32,300 nt of DNA from a bacterium (lineage in GTDB: Bacteria > Patescibacteriota > Gracilibacteria > Peribacterales > Peribacteraceae), in NCBI GenBank assembly GCA_027623015.1, contig JAQBVR010000014.1, positions 1 to 32,300 of the forward strand. Direction: 5' to 3'. The position numbers and the translations under genes were made by a program. The notes under the pieces were generated by a model, which was given only the letters and a program-made list of their open reading frames with translations, searched no databases and was not told the origin of the DNA. Of the stretch, positions 7,003 to 16,152 are shown in pieces; the first letter of the stretch is position 1; every line of letters starts with the position of its first letter.

Positions 7003-8625
7003 ATGTCCCTACGAAAAATATCATCAAAGCACCTAAATACTATATTAGTACTATGGAACTATTTGGCTGCGACACTTGTTATTACGCTGCTTTTTAGTGC
7101 AGTGGTGCCGTTTCATATGGATGAAGTTATAGCGTATCTATGGATTCGCTGTTACGACTACCCAGGCAATTTCGTGACACCAAATGACGACTGTACAGGG
7201 TTTTGGAGTATGAACGTACTTGGCACAGGTATCATCTTACCGCTTCGTGTATATTTCTACGCAGGAGCTATACCGTCATTGTTTTATTATCCTATCTATT
7301 TCATCTGGAAGAGCTACCTTTCTGCAAGGTGGCTTGGTGTGCTGTGGATACTCGCACAGTCTTATTGTATTCAACAGCTCTTTCGCATCCCGATGAAGCG
7401 GGTATTCATCGCACTTATACTCTTCTTACCCTACGTCTTTCAGCATATCGTCGATACAGGACCTGTGGGGTTACAGATAACAGGGGTATTTGTCATACTG
7501 TGGCTTACAAAGAAATGGGCACAGACACCTAAGCTCCTGTATCCAGTTTTTATTGCACTCATTGTGTTTATTTCCATCTGGACGAAGCTTACCTACGGAT
7601 GGATGATCCCTGGTATAATAGTTCTTCAGGCATTACTTCTGTTTGAAGAGCGGGATCATTTGAAAAAGATGGATACAGAGTATCTCCTCAACCAAGTGTA
7701 TCTAAGTGTCATCATCTGTACGGTCTGCACTGCAACTCTGCTCTTTTCTACAGAGGTAAACAACCCTACGCAGATGCCGCTTCTTGATCAGTTGTTTACA
7801 CAGTCAGGCAAAAGCTATTCGTTTGTGAGTATGGTAAACGATGTTCAGACATTGCCTGCACTGCACATATTGTTCAATCCCTTGGAGACAGCAAACCGAA
7901 TATATGAGATAAGGCCAGCAGGAGCATTGGCATATTTCTACAGTTTCCTTGTCTATGGATCTTTACCTTTTATTCTCTTTGCACTCTGGTGTGGAAAACG
8001 AATTTCTAGCGTAGCCTTACTGCGGTCGAGTGTAGGGTATGGCATTTTTCTGATGACTTTCTTCTTCATCGCAAAAAACCGTGAAGTCTGGACTATGCAT
8101 CATACCGTTCTTGCATTGCCATTCTTCGTCTTCGCTATAGCAGCGCTCTTTGCAGGTATCAAATGGAACCAAAGGCTGCGTCTCGCAACTTCATGCGTAG
8201 CAACGCTATTTATAGCACTCAATCTTTACTTCTTCCTCGTGATGATCTCCCAGCCAGTATTGAGCGAAGCCGACCCCTCTCGTCATACCATCAATCAGAT
8301 CCTCGCAGATAAACGCCTTGCGCAGCGCTATCTGTATATCAGTATCGACAGAGGGATGTACTTCTTGCAAGCTATGTATGGACACCCGGATCAGCGAAAT
8401 ATTTTTCGAGAGCCTCTCAAGTACCAGTGGCAAGTCGATGAGATCAAGACCGCTCTCTATGCAGATAACCGCAAGGCATTATTCATCTATGACACCAAGG
8501 TTCAGCTCACAGATCTAGACTATGTGCGAGAGCATTTTGATGTGGTTCGTTGTAGGGCTATTCCTGAGAATGCTGTCTGGCAGGTTCTCCTCGAAGCTGA
8601 TGAGGAGGGGAATACGTGTTTATAA
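7003..8625 (+). CDS. Polytopic membrane protein, GT-C glycosyltransferase-like, 540 aa
   Basis: The product has about ten to twelve hydrophobic helices, starting near residues 14-34. Right after the first helix comes PFHMDEVIAYLW, an acidic pair in the first extracytoplasmic loop as found in GT-C glycosyltransferases (PMT/ArnT/Dpm-dependent mannosyltransferase types). The C-terminal 130 residues, after the last helix (about 395-415), form a soluble domain. This fits a lipid-linked sugar transferase acting on the outer face of the membrane, but the acceptor and donor cannot be read, and other polytopic families remain possible. I chose the ATG at 7003 over that at 6994 because a TACAAT box at 6990-6995 ends 7 nt before 7003 and would overlap the upstream ATG. 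Confidence 0.6.
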   Translation: MSLRKISSKHLNTILVLWNYLAATLVITLLFSAVVPFHMDEVIAYLWIRCYDYPGNFVTPNDDCTGFWSMNVLGTGIILPLRVYFYAGAIPSLFYYPIYFIWKSYLSARWLGVLWILAQSYCIQQLFRIPMKRVFIALILFLPYVFQHIVDTGPVGLQITGVFVILWLTKKWAQTPKLLYPVFIALIVFISIWTKLTYGWMIPGIIVLQALLLFEERDHLKKMDTEYLLNQVYLSVIICTVCTATLLFSTEVNNPTQMPLLDQLFTQSGKSYSFVSMVNDVQTLPALHILFNPLETANRIYEIRPAGALAYFYSFLVYGSLPFILFALWCGKRISSVALLRSSVGYGIFLMTFFFIAKNREVWTMHHTVLALPFFVFAIAALFAGIKWNQRLRLATSCVATLFIALNLYFFLVMISQPVLSEADPSRHTINQILADKRLAQRYLYISIDRGMYFLQAMYGHPDQRNIFREPLKYQWQVDEIKTALYADNRKALFIYDTKVQLTDLDYVREHFDVVRCRAIPENAVWQVLLEADEEGNTCL

Positions 8626-8692
8626 ATCCCAAAACACAAATCCCAAAAGAGGTGCGAGGTTTTGAGATTTGGAGCTTGGGATTTGGGATTTT
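8624..8692 (+). repeat. Tandem-word hairpin, 7-nt word (AATCCCA)
   Basis: The left arm (8624-8648) has two copies of AATCCCAAAA. The right arm (8660-8692) is the inverse, reading on the other strand as AATCCCA, AATCCCA, AGCTCCA, AATCTCA. The loop is 11 nt. The hairpin fills the 74-nt gap between two convergent genes (GT-C-like and uvrA) and overlaps the TAA of the former, so it could stop transcription from both sides. Confidence 0.75.
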
Positions 8693-8699
8693 AAGAGCG

Positions 8700-11612
8700 T
8701 TATTTCTTCTTCTGTTTCTTAAACATCTCACCAAGGTATTCACCTGTGTAGCTACCTTTTGTCTTTGCTACTTCTTCTGGTGTGCCTTTAGCGATGATCT
8801 TTCCACCGCCACTTCCACCGTCTGGCCCAAGGTCTATGACGTAGTCGACAGATTTGATGATATCGAGGTTATGTTCTATCACTAAGACAGTATTGCCCTT
8901 CTCAACTAAGCGCTGAAGTACTTCAAGAAGCTTCTGGATGTCATCAAAGTGCAGACCAGTTGTAGGCTCATCGAGGATGTAGAAGGTTTTACCTGTTGCG
9001 CGGCGCATGAGTTCTGTCGCTAGCTTGATGCGTTGTGCCTCTCCACCAGAGAGCGTCGTAGCACTTTGGCCAAGGTGGATGTAGGCAAGACCAACATCAA
9101 AGAGTGTCTCTAATTTCTTTTTGAGTGCGGGGATAGCAGTGAAGAACTCCAAAGACTCACGTACAGTCATATTGAGAATATCTGCGATCGTCTTTCCTTT
9201 ATGTGTAACCTCAAGCGTCTCGCGGTTGTAGCGCTGACCTTTGCACGTCTCACACGTCACGTAGACATCTGGTAGGAAGTGCATCTCGATTCGTTTCAGA
9301 CCATCTCCTTCACACTCCTCACAGCGACCACCCTTTACGTTGAAGCTAAAACGACCTGGCTTGTAGCCACGAAGTTTGGATTCTGGAATCCCTGCAAAGA
9401 GGTCGCGGATATCTGTAAATATACCTGTGTATGTTGCAGGATTACTGCGTGGCGTACGACCAATAGCAGACTGGTCGATGACGATAGCTTTGTCGAGTTC
9501 GCCTAGGCCTGTTATAGATTGTACATTTTGCGGACGAGCTTTTGCTTTGTTGAGCACATGGAGAAGTTCTGGTCCGAGTATTCCATGGATCAAGCTCGAC
9601 TTTCCAGAGCCCGATACACCTGTGATGCCGATCAGACACCCCAGAGGGATTTTGACGTCGACGTGCTGTAAGTTATGGTGATGTGCATCGGTGATAGTGA
9701 TGTACTTTCCGTTTCCTTTACGCCTCTTTTCTGGGATCTCTATAAATTTCTTTCCACTTAAGTATTGTCCAGTCACAGAGTTTTTATTTGCAACCAACTC
9801 TTCTGGTGTTCCTTGTGCTATAACTTCACCACCATATTTACCTGCACCAGGGCCAATCTCAAGGAGGTAGTCTGCAGTTTGGATAGTCTCTTCGTCATGC
9901 TCCACAACGATCACTGTATTTCCGAGATCACGTAGTTTCGTCATTGTAGAGATGAGTCGTGCGTTGTCTCTTTGGTGGAGACCGATGCTTGGCTCATCGA
10001 GAACGTAGAGAACTCCTTGGAGAGCAGAGCCTATTTGTGTCGCAAGACGTATTCGCTGAGCTTCACCGCCAGAGAGTGTTGCCGCACTACGCGAGAGAGT
10101 CAGGTAGGTCAGTCCGACATTCTCAAGGAATGTAAGCCGAGAGATCACTTCCAGTAAGACTTTTTTTACTATCGTAAAGTCATACGCACTGAGGGGCGCG
10201 ATTGTAGACGAAGTTATCCATTCTTTTTCACGGTGCTCTGGTGGTACAAGAGCGACGAAGAATGATTTGGCCTCGTTGATACTCATCTCCGTACCATCGA
10301 CGATGTTAGAGTCACCGACAGTGACACCAAGGATTTCACGCTTAAGTCTGCGTCCGTTGCAGCTTATACAAGAAAGTTCTTCCATATACCCTTCTATCTG
10401 ACTTCGCACGTAGCTACTATCTGTTTCACGATGTCGTCGTTCAAGGTTTGGAACCACTCCTTCATATTTTGTTTCGTATGTGCCATCAAAACTAGCGGAT
10501 TCATAATCCACCATCAGTTTTTTGTCGTACCCATTGAGGATGATGTCCTTATGCTCATCCGATAGTTTTTGCCACGGTATTTGCATACTAAATCCTACTT
10601 CTTCAGAGAGCGTTTCGAGAATCTTTACCATGAAACCCATACGGCTTGCAGATGTTGTCCAAGGATGGATGGCACCTTCTGCCAAGGAGAGCTTAGAGTT
10701 TGGGATGAGTGTTGGTTCATCAATACGAAGAATAGTGCCAAGTCCATGACAGCTTTCACAGGCGCCATGTGGAGAGTTGAATGAAAAACTGCGTGGCTCG
10801 ATACGGGGGATGTCGATCTCTGGATGATTTGGACAGGAAAAATCTTCACAAAACCGTGCCTCCTCATTTGTATCTGCATCGACAACTATCATAGATCCTT
10901 CCCCTTTTTTCAGACAGAGTTCAACAGAGTCTGCTAGCCGAGATCTGTTTGGATTTGACATATTTTCTTTAATTTCAAGGTCGCGCACCACCATACGGTC
11001 GACGATGATTGCGATGGTGTGGTGTTGTTTAGGATCGAGTTTGATATCCTCATCCACAGTGACTATTTGACCATCTATGCGCATACGTACAAATCCTTCT
11101 CTGCGTATCGCATCCAGAATCTTGATGTGCTCACCTTTGCGTCCATCGACGATAGGAGCGAGGAGAAATACCTTTTTACCTTCTTCCATACTTGCGATAG
11201 TATCGACGATCTTACTCGATGGTTGTTTTTGGAGTTGCTCATTACACTCGGGGCAGTGTACCTTGCCCACCTTAGCCCACAGTAGTCGCATATAGTCATA
11301 GATTTCTGTCGTTGTTCCAACAGTAGAACGAGGATTTCGCGGTGCTGTTTTTTGGTCTATGGAGATGGCAGGACTCAATCCCTCTATGCTTTCAACATCT
11401 GGCTTCTCCATCTGCGATATAAATTGTCGTGCATATGCAGAAAGACTTTCCACATACCGCCGTTGCCCTTCTGCAAATATCGTATCAAATGCGAGAGAGG
11501 ACTTTCCAGATCCTGAAAGACCAGTAATGACAGTAAGTTTATTACGTGGGATCTCGACGTTGATATTTTTAAGATTGTGCATCTTTGCACCCTTTACAAT
11601 GATTTTATCCAT
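8700..11612 (-). CDS. uvrA: UvrABC excinuclease subunit A, 970 aa
   Basis: UvrA is the ATPase that finds bulky DNA lesions and loads UvrB in nucleotide excision repair. Both ABC modules are complete. Walker A boxes read [14 protein letters not shown] (about residue 31) and [13 protein letters not shown] (about 664). Signature motifs read [17 protein letters not shown] and [15 protein letters not shown], followed by [10 protein letters not shown] and [10 protein letters not shown] Walker B regions. The zinc modules are visible as CPECNEQ, as CPNH with CESCHG, and as CEECEGDG with [10 protein letters not shown]. Length is near the usual 940-960 aa, and the lysine-rich end (FKKQKKK) is ordinary. 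The ATG at 11612 begins [17 protein letters not shown], the classic UvrA start. No uvrB or uvrC is in the window. Confidence 0.99.
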   Translation of the reverse strand: MDKIIVKGAKMHNLKNINVEIPRNKLTVITGLSGSGKSSLAFDTIFAEGQRRYVESLSAYARQFISQMEKPDVESIEGLSPAISIDQKTAPRNPRSTVGTTTEIYDYMRLLWAKVGKVHCPECNEQLQKQPSSKIVDTIASMEEGKKVFLLAPIVDGRKGEHIKILDAIRREGFVRMRIDGQIVTVDEDIKLDPKQHHTIAIIVDRMVVRDLEIKENMSNPNRSRLADSVELCLKKGEGSMIVVDADTNEEARFCEDFSCPNHPEIDIPRIEPRSFSFNSPHGACESCHGLGTILRIDEPTLIPNSKLSLAEGAIHPWTTSASRMGFMVKILETLSEEVGFSMQIPWQKLSDEHKDIILNGYDKKLMVDYESASFDGTYETKYEGVVPNLERRHRETDSSYVRSQIEGYMEELSCISCNGRRLKREILGVTVGDSNIVDGTEMSINEAKSFFVALVPPEHREKEWITSSTIAPLSAYDFTIVKKVLLEVISRLTFLENVGLTYLTLSRSAATLSGGEAQRIRLATQIGSALQGVLYVLDEPSIGLHQRDNARLISTMTKLRDLGNTVIVVEHDEETIQTADYLLEIGPGAGKYGGEVIAQGTPEELVANKNSVTGQYLSGKKFIEIPEKRRKGNGKYITITDAHHHNLQHVDVKIPLGCLIGITGVSGSGKSSLIHGILGPELLHVLNKAKARPQNVQSITGLGELDKAIVIDQSAIGRTPRSNPATYTGIFTDIRDLFAGIPESKLRGYKPGRFSFNVKGGRCEECEGDGLKRIEMHFLPDVYVTCETCKGQRYNRETLEVTHKGKTIADILNMTVRESLEFFTAIPALKKKLETLFDVGLAYIHLGQSATTLSGGEAQRIKLATELMRRATGKTFYILDEPTTGLHFDDIQKLLEVLQRLVEKGNTVLVIEHNLDIIKSVDYVIDLGPDGGSGGGKIIAKGTPEEVAKTKGSYTGEYLGEMFKKQKKK

Positions 11613-11731
11613 AATTATGAGATATGTAAAAAACGCCCGCAGTCGTTGTGCCGCGTAGCAGAACGCTAGCTTAGCTACAAAACAGGCTCTTGTCTAGGGT
11701 AAAGGCTAAGTTTGGATAAATTACCAATGTG

Positions 11732-11834
11732 TTCCTAGTTCCTAGTTGCTCGTTGCTGGTTCCTTATAATACACATTCTTCAAAATACGCAAAAAAAGAA
11801 GCAAACTAGGAACAAGGAACTAGGAACAAGCAAC
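11732..11834 (+). repeat. Tandem-word hairpin, 7-nt word (TTCCTAG)
   Basis: The left arm (11732-11766) is five consecutive heptamers: TTCCTAG, TTCCTAG, TTGCTCG, TTGCTGG, TTCCTTA. The right arm (11801-11834) is the inverse and reads on the other strand as TTGCTTG, TTCCTAG, TTCCTTG, TTCCTAG. The loop is 34 nt, with a TATAAT at 11764-11769 at its edge. It lies in the divergent gap between uvrA and ribE. The remaining part of this gap (11613-11731) holds a small GTAGC/GCTAC inverted repeat and nothing else I recognise; there is no FMN riboswitch. Confidence 0.8.
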
Positions 11835-11843
11835 TCTACGCAG

Positions 11844-11849
11844 TAGAAT
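11844..11849 (+). promoter_or_regulatory. -10 box for a leaderless ribE mRNA
   Basis: TAGAAT ends 6 nt before the GTG at 11856. Spacing matches the leaderless pattern seen at many other starts in the window. No convincing -35 box is visible. Confidence 0.45.
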
Positions 11850-11855
11850 AGCTCC

Positions 11856-12437
11856 GTGTTCACAGGAATCATCGAATCAATGGCTTCCGTTAAAGATCGT
11901 ACAGATACGCAACTTATCGTAGGGCGTCCAGCTCATTTCGACGATATCCGTATCGGTTCAAGCATCGCAGTATCTGGTGTATGTCTCTCTATTGTTGATT
12001 TTTCGGATGCACATATGACATTTGATGTCATCGATGAAACTTGGTCTCGGTCAAACTTTGTCTCCCTTCAAGAGGGAGACAAAGTAAATCTTGAGCGTGC
12101 CATGAAAGCAAGTGATCGACTTGAAGGGCACATTGTCCAAGGTCACTGTGAAGTTTCAGCAGAAATCTGCAATCGAAGTAGTGACGGTATAGATGTGGTC
12201 TTGCCCGAGGACCTTCTTCCATTTGTTGTCGTAAAAGGTTCCATCACACTCGACGGCGTATCGCTTACCGTTGCAGCGCTCAAAGGAGATATTTGTTCCG
12301 TTGCCCTTATTCCACTCACACTTGAGCGCACTACACTTGGTATACGAAGAGAAGGGGAGTGTGTAAATGTAGAGACGGACATTCTTATACGCCACGCAAA
12401 AAAAATAGCTCACTGTTCACCTGCACATGCGCACTGA
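11856..12437 (+). CDS. ribE: Riboflavin synthase alpha chain, 193 aa
   Basis: Riboflavin synthase dismutates two 6,7-dimethyl-8-ribityllumazines to riboflavin plus the pyrimidine precursor. The protein shows the two homologous lumazine-binding barrels: the start MFTGIIE, then GSSIAVSGVCLSIV and LEGHIVQGH in the first half, and GSITLDGVSLTV and TLERTTLGIRREGECVNVE in the second. Length is normal (about 200 aa). The GTG start is fixed by the invariant MFTGIIE N-terminus. The last 11 nt overlap ribH, so the two are translationally coupled. A His/Ala tail (HCSPAHAH) is not part of the conserved fold. Confidence 0.97.
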   Translation: MFTGIIESMASVKDRTDTQLIVGRPAHFDDIRIGSSIAVSGVCLSIVDFSDAHMTFDVIDETWSRSNFVSLQEGDKVNLERAMKASDRLEGHIVQGHCEVSAEICNRSSDGIDVVLPEDLLPFVVVKGSITLDGVSLTVAALKGDICSVALIPLTLERTTLGIRREGECVNVETDILIRHAKKIAHCSPAHAH

Positions 12438-12903
12438 TACACCTCCTCTCGTACGAGATTACATCAATCCTAACTGGAAGATTGGCATCGTCACATCGTC
12501 GTTTTACAAAGAGGAGATAGACAGCTTGGCAGAAGGTGCTATAGACGAGCTTTTAAAAGCTGGTATTGTACAATTACATTGTAAACGATATGACGTTCCA
12601 GGCTCATTTGAGATTCCGCTTATTGGTTCAGCTCTAGCCAAAAAAGGCGAAGTGGATGCACTCATCGGTCTCGGTATAATTGTTGAAGGGCAGACGCAAC
12701 ATGCACGTCTTCTTGCAGAGCAAACTGCACGAGGAATTATGGATGTGCAGCTACAGTATGGTATACCTTTTGCTTTTGAAGTTCTGTATGTAGATGCGCT
12801 AACAGATGCGCAAAATAGATGTTCAGGCTCTGGAAATAAAGGTAAAGAAGCAGCTAGTGCAGTCTTGCACGCTCTTGCCACAATCGAGCATATCAATTCA
12901 TGA
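12427..12903 (+). CDS. ribH: 6,7-dimethyl-8-ribityllumazine synthase, 158 aa
   Basis: This enzyme condenses the ribityl-aminopyrimidine with dihydroxybutanone phosphate, one step before riboflavin synthase. Visible motifs are WKIGIVTSSFY at the start, VPGSFEIPL (phosphate and substrate loop), GLGIIVEGQTQHARLLAEQ with the catalytic-type His in QTQH, and NKGKEAASA at the C-terminus. The usual VIRGET-H motif is changed to IIVEGQTQH, a mild divergence. The start ATG lies inside the end of ribE, with an 11-nt overlap. Confidence 0.96.
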   Translation: MRTDTPPLVRDYINPNWKIGIVTSSFYKEEIDSLAEGAIDELLKAGIVQLHCKRYDVPGSFEIPLIGSALAKKGEVDALIGLGIIVEGQTQHARLLAEQTARGIMDVQLQYGIPFAFEVLYVDALTDAQNRCSGSGNKGKEAASAVLHALATIEHINS

Positions 12904-12961
12904 AACCTTGCACATCTGGGGCGTATCGCGGTAGCATATGCGGTAACCCTCCCAAAGATCT

Positions 12962-14359
12962 ATGGTTCAACGTACTTGGTATAGTTTGCCTCTCGGCCTT
13001 CTGCTCATTGCAGGAGTTGCACATGCGTCTATTTATTCAGACGTACCAGACGGACATATGTACCAAGACCCAGTAGAAACCCTCTCAAAAACTGGAGTAA
13101 TAGGAGGTAATCCAGATGGTACATTTGCACCAGATCGCGCTGTGAACAGAGCAGAACTTCTAAAGATGCTTTACCTTGCAAAAGGAAAAACGCCAGACCA
13201 AAGTAGTGTCCGATGTTTTCAAGACGTCCCACCCAATGCATGGTTTGAAAAGTATGTTTGCGATGCCGCTGTAAATCGTTACGTCAATGGATACCCAGAT
13301 GGTAGCTTCAAGCCAGGACAGGAAGTGAACCGTGTCGAAGCGATCAAGATGATCACCAATATCTTTGGCATCGAAGTTGCAGAGATCTCCGACTCCGATC
13401 GTGATGTCATCAATTTTGTCGATGTCTCTACATCTGCTTGGTATACCAAGTACTTGTATGCTGCATTTTCGAAACATATGCTTCCCATAGTAGGACAGGA
13501 GGGACCACGGTTTTATCCTGATGAACCACTTCTTCGTGGTGAGTCAGCTGCATACATTTACAACGGACTCAATGTGGAACTCCTCCAAGCGCGAGCGGAG
13601 GCAAATTCATCTAGTAGTAGTGACGAGGAAGAAGAAAGCTCTTCATCAACGGAATCAGAAGAAGAGTCTAGTAGCTCAGCAACAGCTGCAAGTAGTGCGA
13701 AGTCCAGTGTGCCAACAGGCCAAAAGACAAGTGATGTCAAAGTCAGCTTCCCATTTGATAAGAGTGGTAAGTTCGACAAAAAGAGGCCATATCTCTACAC
13801 ATTTACTCTCGACTCTGCGACAACAGCATTTACAGAAGTAGAGCTCGGTACTGCAGGGACCGTAACATGTCGTTTATACCTGCTGAAAGAAAACGGCTTC
13901 TCCGATGAGTATTACCTTGGTCAACAAGAGGGTAAGAAGTGCTACCTTCACGCATCACTCAATAGAGGGAATTACCAGTTACAACTTCAGCCTTCTGTAG
14001 CAGATGCAACATTTACGGTACGTTCTGTAATAAAAGAAGGAGATGGTAACGATGGATTTAGAGATGCTATCCGCATCTACGAAAACCAATCTTCCAACTA
14101 TACACTTGGTGTTAACGACATCACTGACTGGTTTAAATTTGTGATGACTGCGGAGTCTCTGATGACACTCGATCTTACCAATAGTGCAGATCTGGATTGT
14201 CTCGTCTACCCAATGTCCGATGTAGATCTTTATGGATTTACAAGCCCTGAGTGCAACAAAAGCTACTTGTACCCCGAAGGTACATATTTTGTCGCTGTGC
14301 ACCGAAAGATTGCCTCAAAATCTGTCCAAAAGAGCTATAGCATCTTGCTGCGCCGCTAG
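12962..14359 (+). CDS. Secreted S-layer-homology (SLH) protein, 465 aa
   Basis: A signal peptide (about 1-22, ending GVAHA) is followed by three SLH domains (about 24-80, 85-145, 150-208) with the typical GNPDGTFAPDRAVNRAELLK and GYPDGSFKPGQEVNRVEAIK cores. SLH domains bind secondary cell-wall polymer and hold proteins on the surface. A Ser/Glu-rich linker (about 217-252) leads to a C-terminal half with two beta-sandwich-like repeats, each containing a Cys pair (CRLYLLKENG, LDCLVYPMSD). These resemble PPC-type pre-peptidase domains (inference). It sits between ribH and ribBA on the same strand, 58 nt after ribH, with no functional link to riboflavin that I can see. The ATG at 12962 gives a proper signal peptide. 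Confidence 0.85.
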   Translation: MVQRTWYSLPLGLLLIAGVAHASIYSDVPDGHMYQDPVETLSKTGVIGGNPDGTFAPDRAVNRAELLKMLYLAKGKTPDQSSVRCFQDVPPNAWFEKYVCDAAVNRYVNGYPDGSFKPGQEVNRVEAIKMITNIFGIEVAEISDSDRDVINFVDVSTSAWYTKYLYAAFSKHMLPIVGQEGPRFYPDEPLLRGESAAYIYNGLNVELLQARAEANSSSSSDEEEESSSSTESEEESSSSATAASSAKSSVPTGQKTSDVKVSFPFDKSGKFDKKRPYLYTFTLDSATTAFTEVELGTAGTVTCRLYLLKENGFSDEYYLGQQEGKKCYLHASLNRGNYQLQLQPSVADATFTVRSVIKEGDGNDGFRDAIRIYENQSSNYTLGVNDITDWFKFVMTAESLMTLDLTNSADLDCLVYPMSDVDLYGFTSPECNKSYLYPEGTYFVAVHRKIASKSVQKSYSILLRR

Positions 14360-14368
14360 AACATCTTA

Positions 14369-14461
14369 ATAGAGAAATAAGGGACTGGAAGTATTGATAC
14401 CAAGAAAGGTTTTTTTGAGTAGAACTCTCTTATTACACTTATTTCCCTTATTTCTCTTCAT
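14369..14461 (+). repeat. Tandem-word hairpin, 9-nt word (CTTATTTCC)
   Basis: A perfect 14-bp inverted repeat (14371-14384 against 14444-14457) lies at the core. The right arm (14424-14461) continues as 9-nt words CTTATTACA, CTTATTTCC, CTTATTTCT. The loop is about 40-60 nt. It lies between the SLH gene and ribBA. The same word builds the hairpins at 28243 and 31051. Confidence 0.75.
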
Positions 14462-14479
14462 AAATAGGACCTCATCATC

Positions 14480-14485
14480 CATAAT
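14480..14485 (+). promoter_or_regulatory. -10 box for a leaderless ribBA mRNA
   Basis: CATAAT ends 7 nt before the ATG at 14493. This suggests that ribBA is transcribed separately from ribE-ribH in spite of lying on the same strand. Confidence 0.35.
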
Positions 14486-14492
14486 CAATTCA

Positions 14493-15704
14493 ATGAACAA
14501 GCTTTCAACAATCAAACAGGCAATAGACCAGCTCCAATCCGGAGGACTTGTCATCGTTATCGATGACGAGGGACGAGAGAACGAAGGAGATCTTGTCATA
14601 GCAGCAGAGTATATTTCTGAAGAGAAGATGGCATTTATCATCCGTCAAACTGGTGGCGTTGTCTGTCTTTCACTAAGCAATGCAATTGCTGACCAACTCG
14701 ACTTACCACCGATGGTACGTACAAATACTTCGCAGCATAAAACATCGTTTACAGAGAGCATAGAGGCGTCTGTAAATGTAACGACGGGTATTTCTGCTCA
14801 TGACAGAGCGCAAACTATTCTAGCAGCCATCAACTGTGCTGCAGCACCAGAGGATTTGTGTCGCCCCGGACATGTATTTCCACTACGTGCAAAAGATGGT
14901 GGTGTTCTCATTCGAGCAGGTCATACAGAGGCATCAGTTGACCTATGTATACTTGCAGGACTGCGTGCAGGTGCTGTTATCTCTGAGCTGATGCATGAAG
15001 ACGGTACGATGATGCGACTACCTGCACTACAAGAGTTTGCAACTTTGCACGAGATTCCCATCGTTTCTATTGCAGATTTGATCGCTTATAGACATCAGAA
15101 AGAAAGTTTTATACGACGCGAAGCTGAAACTATTCTTGAAACAAAAACAGGGCAGTGGCGAATGATTGTCTATAAAGATACAACATCCGATGCAGAACAT
15201 GTTGCCCTTATTAAAGGAGTTATCGACCCTATGATACCGACACTTGTTCGTGTGCATTCCGAGTGCCTCACAGGGGATGCATTTGGCTCTGTACATTGTG
15301 ACTGTGGTGGGCAGCTCGATGCAGCTATGCAGAAGATCGCAAAAGAGGATATGGGTGTCGTCGTCTATATGAAGCAAGAGGGGAGAGGGATTGGCCTTAC
15401 GAATAAAGTAAAAGCCTATGAGCTACAGCGAACAGAGGGTGTAGATACCGTAGAAGCGAATACTCGGCTTGGCTTACCCTCAGATCTACGAACCTATGGC
15501 ATAGGGGCACAAATCCTGAAAGACGTTGGAGTAGGCAATATCCGTATGTTGACAAATAATCCTAAGAAGATCGTTGGTCTCGATGGATATGGACTGCACA
15601 TTGTAGAACAAGTACGTCTCGAGCAGTCAGAGCTTTCAAAAAAGCAACGCACCTACTTGCAAACAAAAAAAGAAAAGATGGGACACTGGTTGGAAAATGT
15701 ATAA
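14493..15704 (+). CDS. ribBA: Bifunctional DHBP synthase / GTP cyclohydrolase II, 403 aa
   Basis: The N-terminal half makes 3,4-dihydroxy-2-butanone 4-phosphate from ribulose 5-phosphate; it shows DDEGRENEGDLV (about 24-35) with the acidic metal site, and HTEASVDLC further on. The C-terminal half is GTP cyclohydrolase II: the zinc site is in CLTGDAFGSVHCDCGGQL (about 257-274), followed by KQEGRGIGLTNK and the GTP-binding loop near LGLPSDLRTYGIGAQIL. Both catalytic sets look intact. Length is normal. The ATG at 14493 starts the standard N-terminus (STIKQAIDQLQSGG); a longer TTG-initiated frame from 14394 would translate the hairpin and is rejected. Together with ribE and ribH only ribD and a phosphatase are missing for riboflavin. 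Confidence 0.97.
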   Translation: MNKLSTIKQAIDQLQSGGLVIVIDDEGRENEGDLVIAAEYISEEKMAFIIRQTGGVVCLSLSNAIADQLDLPPMVRTNTSQHKTSFTESIEASVNVTTGISAHDRAQTILAAINCAAAPEDLCRPGHVFPLRAKDGGVLIRAGHTEASVDLCILAGLRAGAVISELMHEDGTMMRLPALQEFATLHEIPIVSIADLIAYRHQKESFIRREAETILETKTGQWRMIVYKDTTSDAEHVALIKGVIDPMIPTLVRVHSECLTGDAFGSVHCDCGGQLDAAMQKIAKEDMGVVVYMKQEGRGIGLTNKVKAYELQRTEGVDTVEANTRLGLPSDLRTYGIGAQILKDVGVGNIRMLTNNPKKIVGLDGYGLHIVEQVRLEQSELSKKQRTYLQTKKEKMGHWLENV

Positions 15705-15708
15705 TGAC

Positions 15709-15804
15709 GAAATTCAAAAAAACAAAAAACTAAAAAAAACAAAAATTTAGTGGTGACTCTCATCGCTTTTGAAGTTTGGAATTTGTGATTTGTAATTTAA
15801 TTAG
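15709..15804 (+). repeat. Tandem-word hairpin, 7-nt word (ATTNCAA)
   Basis: The right arm (15767-15804) reads on the minus strand as heptamers ATTACAA, ATCACAA, ATTCCAA, ACTTCAA. The left arm (15709-15750) is an A-rich, partly complementary counterpart starting AATTCAA. The loop is about 16 nt. The pairing is weaker than in the other hairpins because the left arm has decayed into A-tracts. It follows the ribBA stop codon directly. Confidence 0.55.
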
Positions 15805-16152
15805 TGTATATAAAAAATAATACATGTATATACAAATAAAGTGTATATAAGAAGTTATACAAAACCTCATGTATATCAAAAGTTATACATATATATAATG
15901 TATTACGAAAAAAACCAAAAAAAACCAAAAAAAACGTGTAGAAAATTGACGGGTAAAATCATGCAAAAAACACACTGCTTTACACGTACTTTTACGCTTT
16001 GTATAAACAAAAACACAGTAGTTCACTCTAAAAGTGCATAACACACTAAAACATAATTGTATTTTTACGCTTCGCAAAAGCCCTTTTCGTTTGTGTAAAG
16101 ACCCGTAAAATTACATTCAATCCTTTCCTTTTATTTATTCCACCCTTGTTAT
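15805..16152 (+). other. AT-rich gap upstream of the histone-like gene
   Basis: No credible gene is visible in these 348 nt. The first part is very AT-rich and repetitive: GTGTATATA and CATGTATAT each occur more than once, with TTATACA at 15855-15861 and 15885-15891. Then come three tandem units of the type AAAAAACCA (about 15905-15935). Further on, TTTTTACGCTT or close forms recur at about 15989 and 16063. The stretch could hold the promoter and curvature or binding sites for the histone-like gene at 16153. I cannot name a specific site. Confidence 0.5.

Noticed and set aside
11732-11834. CRISPR-like short tandem repeats
   Set aside because: Units are 7-9 nt and directly abutting, with no spacers, and the two arms are inverted. 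No cas gene is near.
11613-11855. FMN riboswitch before ribE
   Set aside because: None of the conserved RFN blocks (such as the GGGGCAGGGT-type segment) is present. The gap holds a tandem-word hairpin and the start is probably leaderless.
12435-12437. UGA recoding as in Gracilibacteria/Absconditabacteria
   Set aside because: TGA ends ribE and rsmG at family-typical positions, so UGA is a stop.
14394-14492. TTG-initiated extension of ribBA
   Set aside because: It reads through the hairpin arm; the family N-terminus begins at 14493 behind a -10 box.
15805-15905. Replication origin with DnaA boxes
   Set aside because: Two TTATACA motifs only, no TTATCCACA cluster, and no dnaA, dnaN or gyr genes nearby.
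15841-16041. Open frame of 66 codons in the AT-rich gap
   Set aside because: Its composition (Lys, Tyr, Ile, Asn) simply mirrors the AT-rich repeats; no start signal and no protein-like pattern.
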